DNA of 64,000 nucleotides from JAXLZZ01 sp046350675. GTDB taxonomy: Bacteria > Patescibacteriota > Saccharimonadia > Saccharimonadales > UBA4665. This document shows, piece after piece, positions 34,185-42,436 of the stretch; position 1 is the stretch's first letter, and each line of letters starts with the position of its first letter. The stretch covers positions 1 to 64,000 of the forward strand of contig JAXLZZ010000007.1 in assembly GCA_046350675.1 (NCBI GenBank), in the 5' to 3' direction. The position numbers and the translations under genes are program-made. The notes below the pieces were generated by a model that searched no databases, had not been told where the DNA came from, and saw only the letters and a list, made by a program, of their open reading frames with translations.

Positions 34185-35276
34185 ATGCTCATGTACGAAT
34201 TAAAATTAAAAAAGCTTCAGGAAAATGGTTTTGCATCTATGACTATTGCGATAGTCTTGATTATTGTTTTGGCGCTTACCACCATAGGATTCGCACAGCT
34301 AGTACGACGCGAGCAACAATCAGCGCTTAATAAGCAGCTTGGTGCACAGGCTGTCTATGCTGCAGAGACCGGTATAAATGATATTACAAAGTACCTAAAT
34401 GCTTATCCTGCCACAGAGGTGGACACTGATGGGGAGTGCATGGATAGCGGGGATCTTAGTGCTAGCAATGCGAACCCTATAATCGATTCTGCAAAAGACA
34501 TCGCATACACTTGTGTGATAGTTGATAGCTCGCCAGACAATCTTGAAAGCACAATTGGGGCCAATGAGTCCTGGGCTAAAGTGATTAGATTTACAAATGC
34601 CCCTGGAGATTTTAATCTAACTATACAGTGGACATCGACGACTAACAGCAATAGCCCAAAGGATAATACTGAAATAGGTAATTTTTACCCTAAAGGCACT
34701 GGCACGGGAAGGTGGGGTGCTGCCCCTGCTGTGCTGCAGGTGTCTTTAACGCCATTGGTTGCTGGTGCGGGTAGAGATGTGCTTGAAGACAAGACCTTCA
34801 ATACTTATCTTTATCCTGTAACATCCGGTTCCTCAAATAGCGTGACGTATAAAAGCAGGAGTAGTGATACAGAAAGAGCAAAAGTAATTGGAGGTATTTG
34901 TGACGCAGCTGGCAAGAACTGTACATCAACGATTACGGTGCCGAATAGCAGCACCGGAATGGGTGCGTCATCAGACGGTCCTTATCTATTGCGTATATTG
35001 AGTTATTATGATGGATCAGTGGTTACAATAGGAACGACAGCCGATGGATTTAAAAATACCCAAGCTCTTATAGACGTGACGGGTAAGGCCAGAAATGTTC
35101 TCAAACGTATGCAAGTACATGTGCCGCTCAATGGGGATCGCTATGACTTGCCGAATTATGCTCTTGAGTCTAAGAATATTTGTAAGCGTATGGGCGCAAG
35201 CCCAGACCAGACATCATTCTTTAACCCTGATGGTTCATCGGCTGTAAGCGGCGCCTGCTACCCTTACAGCAACTAA
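34185..35276 (+). CDS. PilX-like pilus assembly protein
   Basis: A 363-residue protein with a prepilin-like N terminus (NG-FASMTIAIVLIIVLALTTIGF) and AQAVYAAETGINDI, the PilX N-terminal signature. GspK/PilX-type subunits cap the minor pilin complex. TATAAT (34178-34183) lies 1 nt before the first ATG and 7 nt before a second in-frame ATG at 34191; the latter fits the leaderless pattern seen elsewhere. Ends convergent with the recombinase gene. Confidence 0.85.
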   Translation: MLMYELKLKKLQENGFASMTIAIVLIIVLALTTIGFAQLVRREQQSALNKQLGAQAVYAAETGINDITKYLNAYPATEVDTDGECMDSGDLSASNANPIIDSAKDIAYTCVIVDSSPDNLESTIGANESWAKVIRFTNAPGDFNLTIQWTSTTNSNSPKDNTEIGNFYPKGTGTGRWGAAPAVLQVSLTPLVAGAGRDVLEDKTFNTYLYPVTSGSSNSVTYKSRSSDTERAKVIGGICDAAGKNCTSTITVPNSSTGMGASSDGPYLLRILSYYDGSVVTIGTTADGFKNTQALIDVTGKARNVLKRMQVHVPLNGDRYDLPNYALESKNICKRMGASPDQTSFFNPDGSSAVSGACYPYSN

Positions 35277-36190
35277 TCATCGGCGTGGCGGTGGAATTTT
35301 TCGTGGACTGAGCGTAGGTGTGGGTCGGTAACATGGGTATAGATTTGGGTTGTGGCGATGTTGCTATGGCCCAACAATGCTTGTACAGAACGCAAATCGG
35401 CGCCATTCATCAGTAAATCTGTAGCAAATGAGTGCCGCAAGGTGTGTGGGCTAACATGCTTGGTGATACCGGCCAGAAGGGCATAGCGGGCTACCAGACG
35501 CTGCACACTGCGCGCAGTAAGTCGATGCAGGTTTCCACTGCGATCCACGGTTTTACGACCGCTGTAGCGCAAAAACAGCGGTGTAGAGTTGTCGCTGCGC
35601 TTTTCTAGATATAATTCCACCCATTTTGCAGCCTCAGGGCTGATAAATATTGGCCGATCTTTCTGCCCCTTACCACGTACCATGAATTCTCGTCGCTTAA
35701 GGTTAATATTATCCTTATTCAGACCCACCAACTCACTTACGCGTAACCCAGAGCTAAACAAAAGCTCCAGAATAGCTCGGTCACGCAATCCTGACTCTGT
35801 ATTCAAATCTGGTTGTTCAAATAAGCGAGCCAACTCATCTTCATTCAAAAAAGTTACTTGTTTCCGTTTGGTGCGTGCTAGCTCAATTTTGTCCGCAGTT
35901 AGGGCAGGGATGTCGCGCTTGGCACAAAACTTCAAGAAGCTGCGTAGTGCAATTAAATGATAGTTCTGCGTTGTTTTACCTAATTCATCAGATGTATTGG
36001 TGCCGAGGCGATTCAGCCACAGACGCCATTTACGAATCATCTCATTATCAATTTCAGAAACCTGTATTTCACCTGCAAAATCTACCAGACGAGTGAGATA
36101 ATGATCATAATTCTGAATCGTTTTTTGTGAGCGGTTTTGCTCAATTTCCAAGTATTCTAGAAAATCGGTTTTTGCTTTTGAAAATAGCAT
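35273..36190 (-). CDS. Xer-family tyrosine recombinase
   Basis: A 305-residue site-specific recombinase with an N-terminal SAM-like core-binding domain and the full catalytic set: Arg150 (SSGLRVSEL), Lys174, His249 and Arg252 (HTLRHSFA), His275 (LLGHSN) and Tyr284 (IYTHV). Length and motifs fit XerC/XerD; the only Xer seen here, so it may act alone at a dif-like site with FtsK. On the minus strand TACAAT ends 6 nt before the ATG (leaderless). Confidence 0.93.
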   Translation of the reverse strand: MLFSKAKTDFLEYLEIEQNRSQKTIQNYDHYLTRLVDFAGEIQVSEIDNEMIRKWRLWLNRLGTNTSDELGKTTQNYHLIALRSFLKFCAKRDIPALTADKIELARTKRKQVTFLNEDELARLFEQPDLNTESGLRDRAILELLFSSGLRVSELVGLNKDNINLKRREFMVRGKGQKDRPIFISPEAAKWVELYLEKRSDNSTPLFLRYSGRKTVDRSGNLHRLTARSVQRLVARYALLAGITKHVSPHTLRHSFATDLLMNGADLRSVQALLGHSNIATTQIYTHVTDPHLRSVHEKFHRHADD

Positions 36191-36227
36191 AAGCTGATTG
36201 TATCATTGTGCGACATCTGTAGAAAGA

Positions 36228-36443
36228 TTACCACTTCTCTGAATCATTGCGATGCAGGTAGGTTTGATAGGCTGCCACACCTGTTAATACCAAGTAAAAG
36301 ACAAGAATTGCGGTACCGATAATGAAAGGAGTCTTACTATGGTTCTTGCCGATTGCGTAGTATATCGCGAAGTCGGCTAACAGCAATAACAACCCAGTTG
36401 TACTCAAAAATATGATCCAGTTATATTGTTGCATGCTAGTCAT
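36228..36443 (-). CDS. Small two-helix membrane protein
   Basis: A 71-residue protein with two hydrophobic segments (IIFLSTTGLLLLLADFAIYYA and FIIGTAILVFYLVLTGVAAY) and a charged C terminus. Not assigned to a family. On the minus strand TAAAAT ends 7 nt before an in-frame ATG at 36434, which may be the true start of a 68-residue form. Confidence 0.6.
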   Translation of the reverse strand: MTSMQQYNWIIFLSTTGLLLLLADFAIYYAIGKNHSKTPFIIGTAILVFYLVLTGVAAYQTYLHRNDSEKW

Positions 36444-36533
36444 TTTACTCGTTCAGGTTGAGGATTGGAAATTGCTCTAGAACAGGGCAGCTATCTCTGT
36501 TAAAATACAGATATAAATTAAACAGGACCTCAC

Positions 36534-37040
36534 ATGGAAAAAACCCTTATTGTGTTCAAACCAGACGCTGTAGCACGCGGCATTGTTGGCGAAATTATTA
36601 CCCGATTTGAACGAGCAGGATTCAAGATTGTTGGAACTAAAATGCTGCAGCCTGATCATCAACACTATTATGACCATTACGAAGGCATTGGAACACTTAA
36701 GACTCGAAAAGGTGACGAAATTTTTGAAAGCCAATTGGCAAGCATGAAAGAAGGCCCAGTAATCGCCATGGTATTAGAAGGAGTCGAGGCGGTAGAGGCG
36801 GTGCGCAAGATGGTCGGTGATACTGAACCAAAAGCTGCGCTACCAGGCACCATCAGGGGTGATTTTGCACATGTTACGTATGGTCAGGCTGCTAGTATCG
36901 GGCGCGGTGTAGCAAATATTATTCACGCATCGGCTGATTCTGAAGAGGCGAAGAAAGAAATTGCCCATTGGTTCTCAGAGACAGAACTGTACGACTATAA
37001 CGCAACTCACGAGCAATTTACCCAACCAAAGAAAAAATAA
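36534..37040 (+). CDS. ndk: Nucleoside diphosphate kinase
   Basis: A 168-residue NDK that moves the gamma phosphate between NTPs and NDPs via a phospho-histidine. KTLIVFKPDAV at the start and RGDFAHVT are conserved, and the active histidine is in NIIHASADSEEA. It carries the extra residues near the C terminus (ELYDYNATHEQF) found in some larger NDKs. An AGGA Shine-Dalgarno is weak; TAAAAT lies about 30 nt upstream of the ATG. Confidence 0.96.
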   Translation: MEKTLIVFKPDAVARGIVGEIITRFERAGFKIVGTKMLQPDHQHYYDHYEGIGTLKTRKGDEIFESQLASMKEGPVIAMVLEGVEAVEAVRKMVGDTEPKAALPGTIRGDFAHVTYGQAASIGRGVANIIHASADSEEAKKEIAHWFSETELYDYNATHEQFTQPKKK

Positions 37041-37069
37041 ATTTCCATCTTTTCATCTCAACCACTTCC

Positions 37070-37385
37070 AACCGTCATCTCGAGCGAAGTCGAGAGATCT
37101 TTTTCATTGTTCTTTCAACAAAGAACCAAGTTCTTTCTTTTGGCTTGATCCAAAAGAAAGCAAAAGATCACGAGCACACCCTCCACGTGACTTGCTAGCT
37201 GTAACACCAACAATGTCTCGGATGTCTCCCTCCGGTCGGCCTCGCTCGTTATAGATTCCATAGGAATCTCACTCAGCAGTATCCTCGAACAATAATTGTT
37301 GCTGCCACAACTACCAAATCACGTTACGGCTGTCAATGCTCGAAGAACCGCCATGGCACCTTGCTGAAGGCGAGGGATAGTTAGA
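37070..37385. repeat. Dispersed repeat family A, copy 4
   Basis: Begins with an inverted mini-repeat (CGTCATCTCGAGCGAAGTCG), then TCTTTTGGCTTGATCCAAAA, the shared ATAGGAATCTCACTCAGCA block, and CGCCATGGCACCTTGC at the right end. Gene-free, between ndk and tRNA-Arg. Confidence 0.85.
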
Positions 37386-37410
37386 TATAAACTGTTACAA
37401 TATCCTTCGA

Positions 37411-37445
37411 GTCCCCATAGTTCAATGGATAGAATAACGGAGCTT
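37411..37445 (+). pseudogene. tRNA 5'-half relic
   Basis: A tRNA-like 5' part (acceptor strand GTCCCCA, then TAGTTCAATGGATAGAAT) identical to the following tRNA-Arg over TAGTTCAATGGATA. It lacks the rest of a tRNA. A TACAAT about 20 nt upstream would start a transcript running through both. Confidence 0.6.
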
Positions 37446-37462
37446 GTCCTGTACACCTTGGT

Positions 37463-37537
37463 GCCCCTGTAGTTCAATGGATAAAACAACTCCGTCCTAA
37501 GGAGAAGCTGGGGGTTCGACTCCCTCCGGGGGCACCA
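37463..37537 (+). tRNA. tRNA-Arg (CCT)
   Basis: Acceptor GCCCCTG pairs with CGGGGGC, T-arm GGGGG-TTCGACT-CCCTC, anticodon loop GTCCTAA giving CCT, discriminator A73, CCA encoded. The flanks CACCTTG and CAAGGTG are complementary, so the acceptor stem can extend by at least seven pairs beyond the mature tRNA. Confidence 0.93.
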
Positions 37538-37692
37538 AGGTGATACAGGATCTAAAGTAAATCCGTGTTCGGCGAACGAGGAACGGAACAGTGAGTGCAC
37601 TTATGTAGTCACTGTGAGTACCGCAGGAAGGAGTGTGGTAAAGCCACACGATATCGCAGTGGGGATACCAAAATAATGCTTGGTGGGCACCA
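37538..37692 (+). repeat. tRNA-tail element E1 (after tRNA-Arg)
   Basis: A gene-free 150-bp stretch with hairpins CAGTGA...TCACTG and GTGTGG-TAAAG-CCACAC and the motif GCGAACGAGGAACGGAAC, which recurs in the other tail elements. It ends in GGGCACCA (37685-37692), the tRNA-Arg 3' end again, though shorter than in the other copies. Confidence 0.6.
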
Positions 37693-37703
37693 GGAGATGT
37701 ATA

Positions 37704-38219
37704 TTGAATCATCCGGAATCACTTATTGTTAGAAGCCAAGAGATTGTTGACATTGCTCAACAGGAGCTCAAGGAATACCTTGGCAGGATAAGCTTACCGA
37801 TAGATTATCTGACGGTAATCCCAGAAGATGAAGAAGACCAACTGTGCTTGAGTGGCGAAGCTGCAGCACTTGGTACAAAGATCTTCTCCAAGAATGGTGA
37901 CATTTTTCGCATTGATGAGCCGAATGAGTCCGAACTATCTGTTATCCGTGTCCGCAAGCCGGTGACACACCCAGAAACTGACAACGATGTTAACAGGATC
38001 GGTACTGTAGACTTTGTTTCCGGTGATTATCGAAGGCTAAAAGAGCTTCTTTTTGTCAACGCATCCATAGATGAAAAGTTCGACAGGAAAATACGCGGCA
38101 AAGGAGAAGATGCGAAGGTCGTTCCGTATAGTATCGTGCGAATTGATGACCCAGCGCTGAGAGTAGGGTTATATTTCCCAAGCCTGCGCATTACAGATGC
38201 GATTCGACGCGTAGCATGA
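37704..38219 (+). CDS. Hypothetical protein
   Basis: A 171-residue soluble protein without a recognised family. TTG start at 37704 is chosen because AGGAG lies 7 nt upstream; this Shine-Dalgarno overlaps the tRNA-like CCA of element E1. The N-terminal 30 residues look helical (SQEIVDIAQQELKEYLGRI), and the rest alternates beta and helix. Likely co-transcribed with tRNA-Arg unless element E1 terminates. Confidence 0.6.
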   Translation: MNHPESLIVRSQEIVDIAQQELKEYLGRISLPIDYLTVIPEDEEDQLCLSGEAAALGTKIFSKNGDIFRIDEPNESELSVIRVRKPVTHPETDNDVNRIGTVDFVSGDYRRLKELLFVNASIDEKFDRKIRGKGEDAKVVPYSIVRIDDPALRVGLYFPSLRITDAIRRVA

Positions 38220-38238
38220 TTTCAGGTGTTTCTGGAAA

Positions 38239-38267
38239 TTGACAAAAACATAATTATTTGCTATAAT
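38239..38267 (+). promoter_or_regulatory. Consensus promoter
   Basis: TTGACA (38239-38244), 17 nt, TATAAT (38262-38267): a full consensus sigma-70 promoter for the 38305 gene. Confidence 0.85.
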
Positions 38268-38304
38268 GTTACGGTACAAAAATAAAACAAAAAGGTTGAA
38301 CAGC

Positions 38305-38724
38305 ATGCCTAAAGAAGAAAGTTCAGTGGATTTCGCCAATAGGATGGCAAATCGAGCAGGCTCTAGAATCCCGCAAGATCTAGAAGCGATGAATATTAAT
38401 GACTTTATAGCCTGTTTGAGTGATTTGCAGGCAGCTGGGGACGCACTGAGTCAAGAAAACGACACAAAAGAAGAGGGCAAATCCATCGGCATGTATTCGT
38501 ACTTACGCGACAACTACGATGTAAAGAAAGTTGGAGACATTGCTCCGTTGCTTCGTAGTGGCGTTGTTCCGGCAAATGTTGTTGGCCTGTGGGTAGAGGA
38601 AGGCTTGGCCGTCAACCCACGCGAGTATGATGCAATTGAGATTGGTTATCCAGAGCAGCGTGAGCCGCTTAAAGAAATAAGGGCGCAGAGGTTAGCCGAG
38701 ATTCATAATAGATTCCATGAGTAG
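38305..38724 (+). CDS. Hypothetical protein
   Basis: A 139-residue acidic, soluble protein that I do not recognise. ATG at 38305 is used because it follows the consensus promoter by a normal leader with AAAGGT; a longer frame from 38266 would start inside the -10 region. The strong promoter suggests high expression. No metal or nucleotide motif is visible. Confidence 0.65.
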   Translation: MPKEESSVDFANRMANRAGSRIPQDLEAMNINDFIACLSDLQAAGDALSQENDTKEEGKSIGMYSYLRDNYDVKKVGDIAPLLRSGVVPANVVGLWVEEGLAVNPREYDAIEIGYPEQREPLKEIRAQRLAEIHNRFHE

Positions 38725-38784
38725 CATTCCTTTGATGGCTCTGAAAAGTGGTAGAATATAGCCATAAACGTTTAAATACACAAA

Positions 38785-39354
38785 ATGGCTACAAAATACT
38801 TCTCCGACCAGTTCGACGACGAAACCGTCTTGTATGTGTTTCGGCGTCACCCGGTAGTGATGCGCAAGGGGTTGGTTTTTGGTTTATTGGGCCCGCTTAT
38901 CGGCATTATCCCGGCAGCAGTTAAGCCCGACCTTGGTTTTACGGTATTCTTCGGCGGCTTGGCACTTGGCTGTATTTTGGGTCTACTTATCTTGGCACCA
39001 AGCTGGATTAGCTGGTATTTCAGCGTATTTATCATTACCGATCAGAGATTTATTCAAATTACCCAAAAGGGCTTATTCCACCGGTCTGTATCAGATATAA
39101 GCCTCAGACAGGTACAGTCGATCAATTACACGGTGTCTGGAATTCAGGAAACACTGCTCGGATTTGGTACAATGAAAGTACAGACATACATCGGGGACAT
39201 GGAGATTAAGGATCTTGGCCATCCTGGTAAGATCCAGGCAAAGTTCGTGAGTATTCTGCGCGACGAAGGCATTGATGCGAATCCGTATCCAGCCGCAATG
39301 TTGCAACAAAACGATACAGATGAAGAAGAAACCGAAGAATCCGGAAAAGCCTAA
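38785..39354 (+). CDS. Membrane-associated PH-domain protein
   Basis: A 189-residue protein with two membrane helices (about 28-45 and 50-85) and a bacterial PH-like domain after them (YFSVFIITDQRFIQITQKGLFHRSVSDISLRQVQSI), the bPH_2 arrangement. A Glu-rich tail ends it. No Shine-Dalgarno; TAGAAT lies 26 nt upstream of the ATG. It overlaps the next gene in another frame by 35 nt. Confidence 0.75.
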   Translation: MATKYFSDQFDDETVLYVFRRHPVVMRKGLVFGLLGPLIGIIPAAVKPDLGFTVFFGGLALGCILGLLILAPSWISWYFSVFIITDQRFIQITQKGLFHRSVSDISLRQVQSINYTVSGIQETLLGFGTMKVQTYIGDMEIKDLGHPGKIQAKFVSILRDEGIDANPYPAAMLQQNDTDEEETEESGKA

Positions 39355-40411
39355 GCTTTCCCAAAAAGTTCCGCGCCCATTCAAGCGCAAAAGGTCCACT
39401 GAAGATAAGTTCAGTGAGGCGCTAAAAGACGTTCCTCGAATCACCAACGAAACAGTGGCGGAGCACCGAGAAGACGTATTGTCATCGGCCCGTAAGTTTA
39501 TTTATCCCCTGCAACATTCCAAGCGTCACGTGGTACGCAACTCTATTTTGATTTTAGTAGCTGTTATCGTCGCATTTTTTGCGTATGTAACGTTGAGTTT
39601 GTATAAGTTCCAGTCAACATCCGGTTTTATGTACGGCGTTACACGAGTGGTGCCATTTCCAGTCGCAAAAGTTGGTGATAGCTGGGTGAGTTACGAATCA
39701 TACCTCTTTGAATTGCGTCGTAATATGCACTATTACCACACGCAGCAGCAAACTGATTTTTCAAGTAAGTCAGGCAAAGACCAGTTAGCTTTGCTTAAAA
39801 AGCAAGCGATGAATCAGACGATCGAGGACGCGTATGTAAAACAGCTAGCCAAAGAAAATGGGGTTAGTGTGAGCTCTAAAGAGGTAGATAATCAAGTTGC
39901 GCTGGTTCGCCAAGAGAATCGCCTCGGCAATAGCGACCGCGTATTTAACGATGTGCTCAAGCAGTTTTGGGGCTGGAATCAGAATGATTTTAAGCGTGAA
40001 CTGCGCCAACAATTGCTGCAGCAGGCGGTTGTAGCCAAGCTGGATACTCAAACGAATGACAAAGCTGAATCAGCGCTCAAACAGCTGCAGGGTGGGGCAG
40101 ACTTTGCCAACTTAGCTAAACAAAGTAGCCAAGACCAGAACACTGCAGCCAACGGCGGTGCATATGCTGCACCAATTACGCCCACCTCCCGTGATGTCGC
40201 CCCAATTGTTACCGCAAGCTTATTTAAGCTCAAAGCAGGGCAGGTATCAGGTCTGATTAATACCGGCTACACCTTAGAAATTGTGAAAGTCCTGGATGCA
40301 ACACAGAATAGTGTGCAGGCTGCGCACATACAGTTCAACTTTAAGCCAATCTCTGACTTCACCAAGCCACTGCGCAAACAAGAACCACCAAAAATCTTCA
40401 TCTCAACCTAG
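39320..40411 (+). CDS. Membrane-anchored SurA-like peptidyl-prolyl isomerase
   Basis: A 363-residue protein: a basic cytoplasmic tail (~65 residues), one membrane helix (SILILVAVIVAFFAYVTLSLY), a SurA_N-type chaperone region (VAKVGDSWVSYESYLFEL) and a parvulin-type domain (QGGADFANLAKQSSQD, then GQVSGLINTGYTLEIVKV). It probably helps fold exported proteins. ATG 39320 is preferred for the KKK start and lies within the 3' end of the preceding gene; homologous layout to 18001-19119. Confidence 0.82.
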   Translation: MKKKPKNPEKPKLSQKVPRPFKRKRSTEDKFSEALKDVPRITNETVAEHREDVLSSARKFIYPLQHSKRHVVRNSILILVAVIVAFFAYVTLSLYKFQSTSGFMYGVTRVVPFPVAKVGDSWVSYESYLFELRRNMHYYHTQQQTDFSSKSGKDQLALLKKQAMNQTIEDAYVKQLAKENGVSVSSKEVDNQVALVRQENRLGNSDRVFNDVLKQFWGWNQNDFKRELRQQLLQQAVVAKLDTQTNDKAESALKQLQGGADFANLAKQSSQDQNTAANGGAYAAPITPTSRDVAPIVTASLFKLKAGQVSGLINTGYTLEIVKVLDATQNSVQAAHIQFNFKPISDFTKPLRKQEPPKIFIST

Positions 40412-40436
40412 TTTACGCGTTACTAGAGTAAAAGGT

Positions 40437-40465
40437 TTGCTTTTTGTGCCCAGAATTGCTATGAT
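40437..40465 (+). promoter_or_regulatory. tRNA-Asp promoter
   Basis: TTGCTT (40437-40442), 17 nt, TATGAT (40460-40465), about 31 nt before the mature tRNA. Confidence 0.65.
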
Positions 40466-40496
40466 TACCCCTGTCTTTTGTATAAATTGACGGCGA

Positions 40497-40573
40497 GGGC
40501 TCGTAGTGAAGGGGTCTATCACGCCTCCCTGTCACGGAGGAGATCGCCGGTTCAAATCCGGTCGGGCCCGCCA
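40497..40573 (+). tRNA. tRNA-Asp (GTC)
   Basis: Acceptor GGGCTCG/CGGGCCC, D-arm GTGA...TCAC, anticodon arm CCTCC-CTGTCAC-GGAGG giving GTC, T-arm GCCGG-TTCAAAT-CCGGT, discriminator G73 and encoded CCA. Confidence 0.96.
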
Positions 40574-40580
40574 CATAAAG

Positions 40581-40606
40581 AACGTCACCGTTGGTGGCGT
40601 TTTTTA
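40581..40606 (+). terminator. Terminator after tRNA-Asp
   Basis: AACG-T-CACC pairs with GGTG-G-CGTT and runs into six T, seven bases after the CCA. Confidence 0.8.
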
Positions 40607-40753
40607 TATGGGCAAGTCTCTGACTTGTGATTGGGGCCGGCGATAGAGTGAGCAACGCGAACGGGCCGAGTCGCGGAGCAATAGCTCTCGCAGGAATGTA
40701 TTCCGAGAAAGCTATTGAGGAGAAGGACGAAGTCCGCTAATCCGGTCGGGCCC
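40607..40753 (+). repeat. tRNA-tail element E2 (after tRNA-Asp)
   Basis: Contains GGCCGGCGAT, complementary to the tRNA ATCGCCGG segment, the motif GAGCAACGCGAACGG, a long hairpin at 40679-40717 (CAATAGCT...AGCTATTG with inner GGAAT...ATTCC), the word GAAGGACGAAGTCCGCTA shared exactly with element E4, and finally AATCCGGTCGGGCCC (40739-40753), an exact copy of tRNA-Asp 40555-40569. Confidence 0.8.
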
Positions 40754-40772
40754 TTTCTCGAGCATACTATAC

Positions 40773-40801
40773 TTGACTTATAATAAAGCTTATGCTATAC
40801 T
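40773..40801 (+). promoter_or_regulatory. Promoter of the 40841 gene
   Basis: TTGACT (40773-40778), 17 nt, TATACT (40796-40801). AAAAGGA lies in the leader. Confidence 0.75.
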
Positions 40802-40840
40802 GTAGCTAGTTCGATACAAAACCAAAAGGAAATACAAATA

Positions 40841-41434
40841 ATGTCAGAAAAAACACCTAATCAAATTGGCGAAGAAGCTGCAAAAAATGTTGCTTTTATA
40901 CAGTTAAAAGAAGAACAGGTAGCAGCAAACCCTCAGTGGGCCGAGCATGATAAAAGGATGGAGGCATCAGGATTTGTGCCGATGAATCTTCCTCCTGTTG
41001 AGGATGCTGTAAAGCGCTCAAAAGACCATTACGAGGATAACAAAGCTGCTTACCAAGACCTCGCAGCTGTAGAAGCGCATCTCGATGGGGTGAAGCTCAA
41101 CGTAGACCACCCGCTTCACCAGCAAGATACTGCAGAGCCTGAAGAAACAAGCACCTACGACTTTGAAGCAGCCGAAGAGAAATACCAAGCTGAGATAGCA
41201 GAAGTAACTAAGTCGGCCCATGAACTCCTTGAAGAAAGAGGGGTAAAGTCAATTGCAATGACTAGTGCTGGCGTAGATGACCTAGAAGGTGATGCGGCAG
41301 CGATTAGAGATGAAATTTTCAAAGCACGCCTTGATGCTGGCTACGAACTCAGCTACAGCCAACTTTGTAATGGTATATATGCTGGCGCCCAAGAATTAGG
41401 CATACTTAGCGATCAACAAGAACAACGACAGTAG
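40841..41434 (+). CDS. Hypothetical acidic protein
   Basis: A 197-residue soluble, Glu/Ala-rich protein with long helical stretches (QLKEEQVAANPQWAEHDKRM; FEAAEEKYQAEIAEVTKSAHE). No family recognised. Good promoter and an AAAAGGA Shine-Dalgarno 9-10 nt before the ATG. Sits alone, 87 nt after the tRNA-Asp tail element. Confidence 0.65.
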   Translation: MSEKTPNQIGEEAAKNVAFIQLKEEQVAANPQWAEHDKRMEASGFVPMNLPPVEDAVKRSKDHYEDNKAAYQDLAAVEAHLDGVKLNVDHPLHQQDTAEPEETSTYDFEAAEEKYQAEIAEVTKSAHELLEERGVKSIAMTSAGVDDLEGDAAAIRDEIFKARLDAGYELSYSQLCNGIYAGAQELGILSDQQEQRQ

Positions 41435-41503
41435 GTTTAGCATTCGTAAAATAGCGAAGCTTACAACGTGGGTCCAGCTTCCGGTGTTTGCTACAATGCA
41501 GCT

Positions 41504-41647
41504 ATGAATTGCCCAACTTGCAGACAACCGCTACGCCTCGACAGAAACGACGAGAACAACAACCCAAATACAGGGGTCAAGTACGACCGCAAGATTTACG
41601 TGTGCGACAAAGATGATCTCTGGCTAACGATTGAAGCCCCTAAGTAA
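41504..41647 (+). CDS. Small zinc-ribbon-like protein
   Basis: A 47-residue protein starting MNCPTCRQPL, with a CxxC and a third cysteine at VCDKDD, like one half of a zinc ribbon. TACAAT (41492-41497) ends 6 nt before the ATG with no Shine-Dalgarno, the same leaderless layout as its neighbours. It overlaps the convergent gene by 8 nt. The reading frame is short, but its start, Cys spacing and promoter support it. Confidence 0.6.
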   Translation: MNCPTCRQPLRLDRNDENNNPNTGVKYDRKIYVCDKDDLWLTIEAPK

Positions 41648-42143
41648 CCAGTTCGCGGGAGCGATTGCCTTTGTTTTCCATGTGGGCTTTGAGTAGTAGT
41701 AATTGCTGGTCGGGATTTGCCACTTCACGCAGAATAAGCGTTCGTTCCAGCTTGGGAATGGTGAGTTCGATATCACCGTAACCGTATTTTTGACCCATGT
41801 AACTTTGCTGTACACGCGCCGAGATAATAGATTCGTACAGATAGACGTCTTGAGTTGTGGTGCCCATAAGACCACGCATTCGAGTTATTACCAAGGCATC
41901 CTCGCCTAACATAAACTGTGTTGCGTCCCATTTTTTGCTACGGATAAGAACTGCTACCCAAGCGGCGAACATAACGCCCAAAAAAGTAAAAATACTGCTC
42001 AGTAGATAGACTTCAAACGCCATGCGCATAAAGGTGCGAACCATGATAGCCGCCAACAAAGCAGTCAGTACAGCGCCAATAAGGATCATGCGAGTCTCAA
42101 GGCGGAAAGCTTTCTCGCTGCGCTGCATTTCTTGAGCTTCCAT
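41640..42143 (-). CDS. Membrane protein with PH-like domain
   Basis: A 167-residue protein with two membrane helices (about 20-40 and 45-68) and a C-terminal PH-like part (QFMLGEDALVITRMRG, then QDVYLYESIISARV). A short relative of the bPH_2-type proteins at 38785 and 9846. On the minus strand TATAAT ends 6 nt before the ATG (leaderless). Confidence 0.7.
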   Translation of the reverse strand: MEAQEMQRSEKAFRLETRMILIGAVLTALLAAIMVRTFMRMAFEVYLLSSIFTFLGVMFAAWVAVLIRSKKWDATQFMLGEDALVITRMRGLMGTTTQDVYLYESIISARVQQSYMGQKYGYGDIELTIPKLERTLILREVANPDQQLLLLKAHMENKGNRSRELVT

Positions 42144-42210
42144 AGCGCAATTATAACAGCTGGTCGGCTAACAACATAAGCGTGATACACTATCAGCTTA
42201 AAGGCGAACT

Positions 42211-42378
42211 ATGTATCAATATATTGCACACGCAGGGCATAAACATGCAGCTGAATCATCCAATACCGATGTGGCACTACTCGCAGGTGTTGCAGCAACA
42301 CTGATAATAATTGTCGTAGCACTTATTATTTTCGATAAAAAACAAGCCAAAAAGGAAAAGTCAGACACCTCTGAATAA
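42211..42378 (+). CDS. Small single-helix membrane protein
   Basis: A 55-residue protein: His-rich N terminus (YIAHAGHKHAAE), one membrane helix (VALLAGVAATLIIIVVALIIF) and a Lys-rich tail. An AAGG lies upstream of the ATG. No family is known to me. Confidence 0.55.
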   Translation: MYQYIAHAGHKHAAESSNTDVALLAGVAATLIIIVVALIIFDKKQAKKEKSDTSE

Positions 42379-42436
42379 GTTTGCAATCGCACAATATGGT
42401 GTTACGATTGAGATACAAACTAACGGAGGGAAAAAC

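Noticed and set aside
35273..36190. Integrase of a mobile element next to the pilus genes
   Set aside because: Length and motifs fit a housekeeping Xer; no attachment sites or phage genes are nearby.
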